From the NCBI GenBank assembly GCA_017591395.1, contig WEDG01000895.1, positions 186,001 to 250,000 on the forward strand: a DNA stretch of 64,000 nt. Direction: 5' to 3'. Shown here one piece after another: positions 43,801 through 54,230 of this stretch. The notes under the pieces were generated by a model, which worked only from the letters and a program-made list of their open reading frames with translations, did no database searches and was not told the origin of the DNA. Every line of letters begins with the position of its first letter. The stretch's first letter is position 1. Source of the stretch: Schistocephalus solidus. Taxonomy: Eukaryota > Platyhelminthes > Cestoda > Diphyllobothriidea > Diphyllobothriidae. The translations under genes and the position numbers were made by a program.

Positions 43801-44954
43801 AATAGTCTTGTTCCAAAAATCCACTTTAAGGTTACGAACTAAGTACCGGCAAAATTAAAATTCTGGCACACCTACAGGGTGTATAGGGCTACAATGGCAA
43901 CCACCTCAGTTGTGAGATTAAACAGGATAAATGCCGTGTGGTTGGGCGTTTAGTTAATATCTATTTTGTAATTATGAGAAAATGGTTAACACGTATACAT
44001 TCTGTAGCTGGCCAATCGCTTTTAATGAACAGGAATCCCTGAATGTGATTTAACGAAGAAATGAATACTTTGATGAAATTGTAAGAGTGGCAAGGTATTT
44101 TAATTTCCCTAAAATGCCGGTATTTGAATGGGCTTCTCTCCGGCCAGCTGAAAAGACCAAAACCGATCAACAATGACCACATAGTTAATATGAAGTTTTC
44201 ACCTTGATCTTTATAGTTTTTGTTTTATTTTTTTAAAAAATATGCACAAAATAATCTTGCATGCGCTCTTTTGGTAGCTTGTATTTGAATAAAATGTACC
44301 CTTAGGTTTAGAGACAATTTTTTTTATTATGAGGGTGTTTAATGGAAGGTCCATATATTCATTATTATATCTGTGCATTTAGTAATGCCGCTTTGGTTCA
44401 AATGCACTGACAAATTTCAAAAGCCCCACATGACGTCTTCTTAATAACTTGCACCGAAAGTATACAAAACATAATTTATTAACTTTAAATGCAATGAAAA
44501 CAGTAGGTTGGGTTATAAATCACTCGGTCTTTGAAAGCTCTGAAATCGAAATTTCCTTTTCCTTGAGGTATAAAACTTAAAGAAACGTAATTTCCTACTA
44601 AAAGAAGGCAAAAAGATGGTAACTGCATGCCGACTTGAAGTTATACGGAGCTCGAAAATAAAGGTTGGAAATTCATATTATGTATGTAGTTATTTTAATT
44701 GACTCTGCTTTTTTTCAAGCGACCAAAAAGAAGCTCTTTTAAAAGCCGGCAGTCTGCGTGACTGAAAGTTTTAAAATTATACTACAGTATTATTAATCTT
44801 GTAATCCCTCCTGCACAATCCTTTAAGTAAAATCTTCAAGGTTCAGTTAACATTTGATGAAAGAGACCAGCTACTGAATCTATTGAAGGAGTTCAGACCT
44901 GTCATTTTCAGCCTATTATTAATCAGCCAGCTATAAAGTTTTTTGGGCTTTTTT
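40841..44954. other. AT-rich sequence, no gene recognised
   Basis: Only short open frames without motifs. A (GCT/GTC)n triplet run lies at 42427-42452 downstream of an open frame (42176-42406) that I cannot assign. Confidence 0.4.
42427..42452 (+). repeat. Trinucleotide GCT/GTC repeat
   Basis: Four to five GCTGCT units pass into GTCGCTGTCGCG. Confidence 0.85.
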
Positions 44955-45022
44955 ATATGCTTGGTCGCTATGAGACTGTCTGCAAGGCTTCCGCATTCAG
45001 ACTCAAGGCCAGTCAGTCGAGC
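44955..45022 (+). mobile_element. SINE tail fragment, type A-like
   Basis: GGTCGCTATGAGACTGTCTG, CAAGGCTTCCGCATTCAGAC and TCAAGGCCAGTC follow the A tail (CGTCGCTATGCGACCGCCTG, CGAGGGCTCTAGTCTTAGCT). Head and core are missing. The next 250 bases are GC-richer than their surroundings but not recognised. Confidence 0.45.
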
Positions 45023-45817
45023 TAAGACGGTCAGAAGGTGGGGCAGAGAGTAAGATAGGTAAGTTTTACTGGTGGGATGGAGTTTACACCTAGCTCAGCA
45101 AGAAGTCGAAGCAAGGTTTCTCATCAGGCAAGTGGCAGCCCAAGCGCGGGATGCAGGCGGTTACCTGAGATTTGTCTGTCTAGAGCCAATCAGCGAATAA
45201 CGTTTAGTCTATAGGTATTGTGTTTTCACCACACTTGTGCTAGCCGTGGTTGGCTCAAGCAGCGAATTAACAGAAAGAAGGTACGAGCAAGCGGTCGCAC
45301 TGGTGACAGCTGTTGAATGTTTTAGTAAACGGTCGCAATATGCGTTTTTACTGTATAATGCGAGGAAGCCACCGCTTTGAATACTGAGTCCTGGATGGGG
45401 GGAGGATAGACGAAATCAACTTATGTCCTAATGCTGGGGGCACTGATCAGCAGAAAATCTATGGAGCCCGTGTTACGGCTTTAGCAGGGATGACTTGTGT
45501 TCGCATTCTGGTGAATCCACCATTTCCTAGTAGTATACCTCTATTATTTTTAGTTTTTCCGGTGAATATTGTGTGGCTATTTCGCGGAATTTGATTGTCT
45601 TTGAGTTCAAATACCCATTAAAGTTCCAGATCTGACCCTAAGAAGACGCATAATATTCACAACTCCAAGCCATTTGACGAAATATTTGCGCTAGTCAACA
45701 TATTAGCAAGCACATGAAGAACCCACTAAGGGCTGAAATCCATCTGTGGTACATTTTGCAGCGACAACGAAAGCCGCGCCAGCGCTGGGATCATAGTGAA
45801 TCAACTAAGAATAAAAG

Positions 45818-46018
45818 TGTAGGCAGATGAACAATACCGACAAAGACCAGGGAGACGGAATAGCCCTTCCTGGCTCAATAGTCGTCATCAGCTAGTCATT
45901 CCCAACCGCAGGTGGTGCCCCACCCAAGGCTCAAACCAGTGACCAATTTATCAGAAGTCGAACGTTCTAACCATTGTGCCACGGGCTCGTTGTCTTGCCG
46001 GTTTAGATCAGAATATTT
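45818..46018 (-). mobile_element. tRNA-derived SINE with head, core and start of tail type B
   Basis: On the minus strand: leader CTAAACCGGCAAGACAAC, tRNA-like head GAGCCCGTGGCACAATGGTT with AGAACGTTCGACTTCTGA, box B-like GGTTTGAGCC, core (GACTAGCTGATGACGACTAT) and TTTGTCGGTATTGTTCATCT followed by GCCTACAC. It is cut short within the B tail. Confidence 0.75.
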
Positions 46019-46034
46019 AACATTCATTGATTAA

Positions 46035-46213
46035 AGCTGGCTGGTGACGGCTAATGAGCCAGAAATACCCATTAAAGTCTCCCTTGTGTTTTTCGGCATT
46101 TTTCATCTGCCTTTACTATAACTAACCGCTGTTCGGCTGCTGGCGGGGCTCGAGAATGAGCCCGAAGGCAGAGCAGGACGAGGGAGTTCTGTTAGCTATC
46201 GGTAGGGAATATT
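46035..46213 (+). mobile_element. tRNA-derived SINE, core plus tail type B, opposite orientation
   Basis: Starts inside the core (GCTGGCTGGTGACGGCTAAT, GAGCCAGAAATACCCATTAA, AGTCTCCCTTGTG) and continues into the B tail (GGCTGCTGGCGGGGCTCGAG, GCCCGAAGGCAGAGCAGGAC, GCTATCGGTAGGG). With the copy at 45818-46018 it forms an inverted pair of core segments about 140 bases apart. Confidence 0.75.
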
Positions 46214-46879
46214 AAAAGCATAATGTTTTGGGAGGAATAAGTCCATATTTGAAGAATATAATATCTGCAATACTTCAGATGTTACAGTGCAAAGCCAAAA
46301 CTGTATGATTTTATACGGGCATATATGGCTGGTTTTTGCTTGTGCATTTGATCTCTTGCTGGTGAAGAGCATTCAGGTTTCACATGAAGACTCAGTCCTG
46401 TAGTGAAAGAGACGGTAGAACAACGAAGAATAACTAAATAAAAAGCGTTAATGGCGTGCCCGTAGCGACCATGTCTGATCGTCTATAAGTTTGAATTAAA
46501 CTATATCTCAACTCTAAGCCAGCAGACTTGAATCCGGGTCACTTGCCTGATGAAAAAACGCAAACAAGCGACTCTTTGACTACGACCGGGAGTGCTCGGC
46601 GTCCTAGGAGATTAGTGCATGCCAATGTATCCTGTCTACAGAAGGAGTTTGCAAAATTAACCTTGTCCCAGTGCTCAAATTTCTATCTTCTAGATTGGCC
46701 TTCTGGGTAACACTTATGGTTTATCGAGTTTTTCTCCAGTACGCTAGTTTCTGAGGACTTCAAACCAGAGATTCTAGGCAAAAGGAATGTGCACATATGT
46801 GTTCTAAAATAAAAATGAATAGACCTCATGACTGCCATATGGGGTAAGGATGACGTGCATGACAATCTAATCAGGACAA

Positions 46880-46914
46880 CAATTATAATTATAATTATAA
46901 TTATAATTATAATA
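46880..46914. repeat. AATTAT hexanucleotide repeat
   Basis: About six near-perfect tandem copies of AATTAT. Confidence 0.95.
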
Positions 46915-48329
46915 ACTCACATTAACGATAATTTACGGGAAAGTAAAGTCTGCTTCTGAGCTCTGGAAATTGTGATTCTACCTGCTGGGTATAGCAGATT
47001 TGCACAGTTTTTGCCGTGAATGCATTGCTGAGAAACAAACCGTGCCTGTTGCAGATTGTCAGTAAATTCGGTTACTTTTACCGTCAGAAATCGAATGCAC
47101 AGAAACAATCCCATCACATGAAATTTTGACAGAAATTCGGAAATGCTTTTTTTAAGTAGGAGGGATCACTTCGGCGAGGCTTTAGAATGGATTATCGGGC
47201 AGCCTATTCCAAAACATATTTCAATCAGGACAAGATTCCGACTTTTAAATGAGCTTCAGTTACAACGTTTGTACAAAATGCACTCGATAAAAAGGATAAC
47301 TAATTTATGTACTTTGAGTATTTCACCTTTATTTTAAACGTCCGTATACATTTTTATATACTTTATGGTAAACATGCCTAAACATACACTTCCTTGTATT
47401 CATTTAGTAACAGATTACGTCTTCTCTTTAAATTCTATACTTTAAAAGAGAAACATTTGGTGTGAAAACTTGTTCTTAATTCTCGACTATCTCGGAGTCC
47501 GACCTATTGTTACCTTTCCATTCAGGTTGTCCAAAATAAACAGTGTATATATTCAAACTAAGCCTGAAATAGAGGCGTTTCTGGCGGGACAAAGACAACC
47601 AGACCAGACTCTTACAGTCGCAAATTCTATTTTCGGCAATTGTAAAAACAACAAAGTTAAAGCATTTATGCTATAGCAGCATTCTGCCAAGCTAAATCAA
47701 ACCATGGAACAATCCATCTCTTGTGCTATTGCAGCTCACTTATTTGACAGTGGCTACCCGGTAGTCATCAACCAAGCATTAAAAGTAAGCTATTTGAAAA
47801 ATGATACGGTCTCAACGGAAGGGATTTATTCCTATGGTGGGGTACCGGAGAGCTTGGTTGACGCTTCATTGTCAAAGTGTTAACTGCAGTTAATCAAACA
47901 GAACCGGAAATGGCCTGCAGTGACCTGCTATATTCGAAATCGTATTGATCGCTTTTTTTTTTTAGCTGTCTTGGCCCTTTGAACGACATTTGACGGGCAG
48001 TTTAGCTGCGTGCGCAATCATTCGGGGGAGGGGGAGAGGGGGGATTGAGATTCTGCCGATATTGTTCGATCTGGTGGCTCATTTTCTTCGTCGAGCTTGT
48101 TCGTTTTCGCGTTATGTCTATGTGGCTTTTGAAATTTGGGAGTGGCGGTCTTGTCCTGAGTTCAAGAGGACAACACAAGTATGAATAAGCTCGATGAAGA
48201 GAGAGCCGCCAGACGGAATAACTACCGTAGAGGCTCAATCACTCTCCCCCCCACCCATCGAGGGGTCAACTCAAAACGCACGCAACCTAACTGCCTGCCG
48301 AAAATCCTCCAAAGGGCCGAGGCCAACAG
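46915..48329. other. Unassigned sequence with a G-rich tract
   Basis: Short open frames (47143-47337, 47470-47676) without motifs. A G-rich tract (GGGGGAGGGGGAGAGGGGGG) lies at 48023-48042, and the mirror C-rich tract CTCCCCCCCACCC at 48243-48255 is about 200 bases away. Confidence 0.4.
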
Positions 48330-48560
48330 ACAGGTTATGACCCGTCACTTCCGGTTCTGTTCGATTAAGCGCAGTTAATGCTTGGAAAACGGTAAGCCGA
48401 CCAAGCTCCAAAACAATACCAGCATAAGAATAAATGCGTTACTCTTAGCCCATCTTATTTCTAAAATTATCAGCCAAGCTTTCTCAATTTTGCCAACCCG
48501 AGCCCTCTATGAAGTGCCAGCAAGACACTCCGCGTTCTCACGCCAATTAAGGTGGTCATA
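48330..48560 (+). repeat. Family G repeat, copy 1
   Basis: CACTTCCGGTTCTGTTCGAT, GCAGTTAATGCTTGGAAAAC, AGCCGACCAAGCTCCAAAAC and, further on, TTTGCCAACCCGAG recur in the same order at 57270-57490. It is an unnamed interspersed repeat with no coding region recognised. Confidence 0.65.
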
Positions 48561-49294
48561 ATACGGCTAACCAACCCAATCGTTTGCTCGCAGAAGGCGT
48601 TGCTTCGAGCACTTAAGCTTCCTTCAGTTATGCCCTTCAGGTTCGTACTCGCGTCCTGCCACGTCGCTATAGCGTGGCAAAAATGATCATTACTCACTGA
48701 CAGAGTTCTTTTCCTTTCTTTTCCCACTTAATGCCCATAACAGAACTAAGCTCCACGTACCCATGATTCTGGAATATCTTTCACTCTATCGCAACTTATA
48801 CTGTTGTACTTGCCCTGAAGAGAAATAGTCTAAAACAAAAACACGTTCGCTGAACTTAACTTCTCTAATATTTACATGGCAATTATCGCAGAAAATGCAT
48901 GGTTACTAAAAACGTTTTCCTTAAGGTAATTCCCAAGAGTAACGTTGCTAGTATAGTGTGTAACGTACCAGTAGGTCATACAATATACGTTTAAAATCAC
49001 ATAAACCATTCCTTCAAACGGAAAACAAATAAAAGATTGGTTTTCTGTGAAAAACCCTTTCAGAGGTAATGCATTTGTATCGCTTCGGTGGACAACCCAA
49101 TCGGCCAAACGCTTGACCAAGCCTTGAGCTAGATAAGGGCAAAGTGCGCATTAACTGGGCTGCGCAGCGTCAACGCGTTGCATAATAAATGTCACACATG
49201 AGGTGTGGTGGCCCACCTAGACGAAGGCCCACGCAGCACCTATTCTTCCCTATAAACAACCTGGTGTGCTTTAAAACCCTCACTGTAAACTAAA

Positions 49295-49560
49295 ATTCAT
49301 AGCTTGGAACGTTTCCAACTGGCAGAAACAATCATTCCTCTCATGATGAAAAGTCAGAATGCAAAAGCTTCTCCTTTTTGTGGTTTATATGACACTCCTA
49401 CTCAGTTGGATCAGATGTGTTGCGTTGCTGTTTAATCCTGTGAGGATTGGGCTTTGTGTGGCACGCGTAAACGGTCTCTGCCAAATTCTGCACTTGGGCC
49501 AGAGTCTAGTCATCTTGACTGTGTCGTATCACTTTTTTTCAGTGAGGTGAGGAAAGGAAG
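49295..49560 (+). repeat. Diverged direct repeat R, copy 1
   Basis: Landmarks ATAGCTTGGAACGTTTCCAA, ATGCAAAAGCTTCTCCTTTT, CACTCCTACTCAGTTGGAT and AGTCTAGTCATCTTGACTGTG recur about 1 kb downstream as ATGGCTTGGAAACCGGCCAA, CTGCAATGGCTCCTTCTCGC, CTGCCACTCAGCTGAAT and AGTCTTCTTGACTCTG. It has a signal-like open frame (MQKLLLFVVYMTLLLSWIRC), which may be coincidental. Confidence 0.45.
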
Positions 49561-50304
49561 GGTTGTGCAGATGTTGTGCATGTTCGAGAACTACTTCACG
49601 CGTCAACTTTGCCGTTGGACACCTGGTGGGCGATGTCGACCTGACGCGTCTTCTAATCCCCTGGAAGTAGGAAGTTGTGGTCTGGAGGCCAAAACATCAT
49701 ACGATACTGGCTTATCTGGCAATATGTCAGAGTTTGCACAAGCGAGAACAGCTAATTTCTCCCTTTGGTAAGACAGTAGAAGCAAAGAGACGAGTCGCGA
49801 TTGCTGGAACAAGGATTTGATTCACCTAATCTTTATTACTCCCACTGGAATCCAGCATCAGCGACAAAATCAGATAATTGCATTAAGTACGAGAATAGGG
49901 GGTGCTGCCTCAAGGTAAACTTCGTCTTCAGATGTTACTTCCTCTAAATTTACTGTCTAGATTTACAGCACACTTCAGTCCAAACTCATCGTCAGAATAA
50001 TTAAGGAAATATGACTGCCAGGGTTCCAAATCTCAAAATAATATACAGGCAATATCAGTCAAATAGTGCCCTTATATATATATATAACGTTAAGGGAACT
50101 GACGTATTCCTGGTATACATGAAGGGATTACAATGGTATACGCAACAGCCGACAACCTGCCCGTCAGTTATCTGGGAGCCGTTATTGTGTCTTAAAGTCC
50201 ATAGTGTTCATTCCGTATGCATTGGCACCCCAACTATAGACCTAAAATGAGCTCTTCTCGTGGCTATAGCATGCCACTTAATCGCCTTCCTTTTATATGT
50301 CCGG

Positions 50305-50590
50305 TGCACTAATATTAATGGCTTGGAAACCGGCCAACTGACGCACTAATGTGGTTCTCGTCTCTGTACAGAGGGAAAGACTGCAATGGCTCCTTCTCGC
50401 TGTGTACCATATGGAACTGCCACTCAGCTGAATTTCAAACAGCTGCTTGTTTCCCGTGAAAGCCCGGTTCGTTGTGCTTGCACCAAGTGCATGTTGCCTA
50501 CGTGAGCAGATTAGTCAGTTATGTCAGAAGCTGGATTCGATTCAGCCTTCAGTCTTCTTGACTCTGTTATCTGTTCTGCAAAGACAGCAG
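50305..50590 (+). repeat. Diverged direct repeat R, copy 2
   Basis: Second member of the pair with 49295-49560, same orientation. An unrecognised open frame (50447-50740, ...ISQLCQKLDSIQPSVFLTLL...) and another (50774-50962) overlap or follow it. Confidence 0.45.
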
Positions 50591-51464
50591 TGGTCACCAA
50601 CACTCGAAAAAGAAGTTAATTCCGCGGAACTTTCTAGAAGACAGAGTTTTGTCTCGAAAAAGGAGGCAATATCGCTGGAACTAGAGGTTCATTCGCCCAA
50701 CCTTTCGAATTCTTACTTGAATCAATCCTCAGAGATATAATCAGCTAAGAGTTACCTGTGGGAAAAATGTATTTTGGAATTCCTCATCGGCATTCACCAG
50801 GAGATCGGTGCAGCAGACTACCTGTGTCCAACGAAGTCTCTGGTGGTCTACTCGTGTGCGAAGCGGAAACTTGAGGTGAATAAAACTTCTTCTCGCCTCG
50901 ATTGTGTGTCCTGCCAAAAGTTCAACTCTTCCATTTGCGTAGTGGGTTTAAATTCCAGCTAAGTCTGCAATGCATATTCACAAACTCATAAGATTGAGGA
51001 TAAAAATTACTCAGGCAATCCCTGATCGTTATATTGACCTCAGGGGAAGGATTCTCAGGAAAGATATGGGAAAAGGTTATGCTTTCCACCCCCAGAAAAA
51101 AAACCTGCTGAGGGCAATAAACTTAGGTCACGACTAAGGCTGACCTCGTAAGTATTACTGCCTCATTAACATAAAGAGTTTCAAAGTTAAAATGCTGAAA
51201 ATCTTAAGTTTCAATATCCCGAACTTTTCTATTTTAGACAATGACGCTTAAGAAACGTTAATAGTAGATTTTTGCAAAAAGCTTTGGAGAGCATCGAAAT
51301 GCCTAGTTTTAAAAATGCCTTTAACACAAAAAAGTATGACAAATAAGTTGAGGATAATATTGAATAACCAATAACCCTAAAGGGTAAGGTGACTTAATGT
51401 GAGAGGACTTGATAACTTATTCGTCTTTTATGCCAGAAGAGAGTTCATAAAGGGGATTTTGTAT

Positions 51465-51853
51465 GTATGCCTCATATGGCCGCCTAAAAAGGACACGTTA
51501 AGAGGAGCTACCCTGCCCCTCTAAAAGCAGGTTTTCTTACGATAAATTTCAGGAGGGGTAAATATACCCACGTCTTAACGCTAACACAAACCCTAACATA
51601 AAAACTTACTGTTCCCTTAAGCTTAACCATAGCCCTACCCTAGACCTCAACCTTACAGCTAACACGATAATAAACTTTACCCTTAGACTAACCATGACCC
51701 TAACCCTCAACTCTGACCTTCACCTCAAACTTAAACCTTACCCTCACCTGTAATCCTAGACATAATTTTCATAGAATTTAGCGTACAGCCACATGTATTG
51801 TGGGTGGTCCCTTTTCCGTGTCCTGTTTAGGCAGCCATACAAGGCAGCCTTAC
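51465..51853. mobile_element. Telomere-motif inverted-repeat element, copy 3 (longest)
   Basis: Left end TATGCCTCATATGGCCGCCT then AAAAAGGACACG; right end, reversed, GGCTGCCTTGTATGGCTGCC then TAAACAGGACACGG: imperfect inverted repeats of about 40 bases. The interior is about 200 bases of degenerate CCCTAA-type motifs (AACCCTAACAT, GCCCTACCCTAGACC, ATGACCCTAACCCTCAAC). The right subterminal block (AGAATTTAGCGTACAGCCAC, ATGTATTGTGGGTGGTCCC) is shared with the 29.2 kb copy. Confidence 0.78.
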
Positions 51854-53208
51854 CGGGGATTTTCAAAAGGCATTTTTGATTTTGGAACATGTAAATGCAT
51901 GCACAAGCGCATTAATTGCAGTAAACAGCCTTTAAAAATTTGAAAGTGGGAGGTGTGTGCTTTCGGACTTATCTTACAGCAACCAGCAAATGCTGTTGGG
52001 CTTCCACTTCGTAAACTCATCTGTAGGGTACGATATTTAGAATGAATGTAAGTCACACCTTTACGTGATAAGCATGTGATGATTTCACGACCCCTATTCC
52101 CTTCGAAATTAAGTCTTTCCATAAACGTTCAGGTCTACTCGCGTTTCCTCCTCACATCTCCCAGACTTATCTATAAATTTTCTAATCCGCCAAATTAAAA
52201 ATTGTAGTTCACTTGTAAATATATATTTGCGCAACGATTTCAGCTTCCTAAATACGCTGCACCCAAGACATTGTAGTTTTTCTATGAACTGTGTCCTATC
52301 GCCCGATAGGAAAACAAATTTCGCAGTATGAATAAAGCGATCGGCTAATCTGGCTGAAGCTATAATTCCAGGTTATATGCTTCACCAAATTAGGAGAATT
52401 GCTTGCCCTACATGAACGAAAAACTCATCACTTCGCTAGGGGCTTAAGTGATTAGCGGAACGATGCAAACCTTGTGCACAAATATAGTTCTGCCTCCTAG
52501 TATGAACACCCATGTGAGAAGACGCAGTCAGCATTGCAAGTTAGTGAGTTTTTTATATAAAGTTCAAACATACGGCTCAATAGGTTAGCAGCGAAACGCA
52601 AAATTTCTCGATTCACAATTGCATTATGCCTACAGGTGTCTAAAAATGACCGAATAGTTCACATTTTAATTCCTCCTTGTCTAGATGAACTAAACGTGAA
52701 TAACATGGTTCCTGCTCCCAATTTGCTATCAAACCTACTTGCCCAGCCGTTATTTATTTTGATCAAAGTGTCGCGATTGCACATTGATGTAGGACTGCAA
52801 ATGTCAACTGGAGCGCAAAATACGCTTTGTAGAAGTCTTTTTGAAGAATCAAAGTGTCCATTAATCGGCTTTTTTAAACAAGAACATCCTTCTAAATTAG
52901 GCCACGCTCCGAAGCAGATTTCTACAACTTTTTCAAAACTCGATTCGTTATAAAGGTTAGACAGGAGGAGGCAAGAAATTTAGTAAAGAGAAGTTTTAAA
53001 TTTAACAATTAACGGTCACTGTTATTCGGTTAGCCTCAGTGAAATGATATAGCTGCATGCTTCGGACCGCTTCAATAAACAAATTACAGGTAATCTTCTC
53101 TGAACATTTTGCGGAAGGTCACTCAAGGAGGCGCGTGCTGGTAAAATTGGTATACCCCAGTGCTCATTCCTGTTCCCAAAAGTAACGTCGATGGGACGCC
53201 AGCCAACA
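51854..53208. other. Unassigned sequence
   Basis: Contains a 105-residue plus-strand frame at 52636-52953 (MSKNDRIVHILIPPCLDELN...) preceded by an acceptor-like GCCTACAG, and a 90-residue minus frame at 51850-52122. I recognise neither. Confidence 0.3.
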
Positions 53209-53337
53209 GTTGAGTTGAACCAAGAGTTGAACCAATAGTTGACCCAAGAGTTGAGTTGAACCAAGAGTTGAACCAAGAATTGAACCAAGAGTTGAGTTGA
53301 ACCAAGAGTTGAGTTGAACCAAGAGTTGAACCCAAGA
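53209..53337 (+). repeat. 12/5-base compound minisatellite
   Basis: Nine copies of GTTGAACCAAGA (single-base variants, the last with one extra C) interspersed with four copies of the 5-mer GTTGA, which is the first five bases of the unit. The mixture gives spacings of 12 and 17 bases. On the minus strand it reads as repeating Gln/Asn-Ser-Trp-Phe peptides in open frames, a by-product of the repeat. Confidence 0.95.
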
Positions 53338-54011
53338 CGCGTAGTATCGAGCAGCAGAATGCACTGTCCAAGAAACGAAAGGCCTTGCATACACGGGAGT
53401 CTCCTAACTGTGGGGTTCAGTGGCGTCACAGTTATGTAATTACATCAAAATGTACACCTGTTTTCTTAAAATTTGCTCTAGTCTCAAAAGGCTGTTTATA
53501 ATAGCCAAAATCTTGCAGTTTAAAGTAAGTCTTAGAGGTAACCAAAGGTGTGGATGAGCTTTCAACACTCGAATAATAGAAATGCTAATCAAGTTATGCC
53601 AAAGAATTGTATAGTAATTACTCCATCTGAAACGTTTAGTTTTCTAAAATAGGAATTTGGCACGGACGTTCGAGAACTGTCGCGTAAAATAATTGGTTAA
53701 AATATTAACAGCCACACCAAATCCAATGCAAATTCAAATCGAAAAAAATAAGCAAGATATGCTACGAAATTTGTATGTTAATTGGACGTTCCGAATCGAA
53801 ATTCATGCAAAAACGACACATCGTAATACATCGGAAGCAAATACTCTTCACAAACATTAGGACTTAATTTGACGTCTTCAAATAATGTCTTGGCTTCTTT
53901 CTGAACTTTAGCGTTCACAGTAAGATGGCTTTTGTTGAGGCGCTCAACTTTGCCTCTCAACCCCATGTTAATTTTCAAAACTTAAAGAGTTATTTTTGTT
54001 TGCTCTTTGTT

Positions 54012-54230
54012 AGCAGGATGGCTGTCTCGTATGCTGGTAGGAAACGAGGGAATATGAACTTTCATAATTCAGGTGGTAAAAGGGTTAAGGACTAGGATAG
54101 TGTTAGATCTAAAGTGGGGGTTAGTGTTTTTTTAGGGTTGAGGTTTGCATTTTGGTTTGACCTTGTGTTAAATTCTATGTCACCGGTACTAGCGGGGACT
54201 CCTTTTTCCGTGTCATGTACCTACGCGTTA
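54012..54230. mobile_element. Telomere-motif inverted-repeat element, copy 4 (reversed)
   Basis: The left end GGATGGCTGTCTCGTATGCT then GGTAGGAAACGAGGG and the right end CTCCTTTTTCCGTGTCATGT then ACCTACGC follow the family's inverted ends. The interior has the G-rich strand on plus (AAGGGTTAAGGACTAGG, GGGGGTTAGTG, TTTAGGGTTGAGG), opposite to the other copies. TAAATTCTATG near the right side corresponds to the CATAGAATTTA block. Confidence 0.65.

Noticed and set aside
53022..53429. Repetitive Ser-Trp-Phe-Asn protein in three minus frames
   Set aside because: All three frames are translations of the 12/5-base minisatellite.
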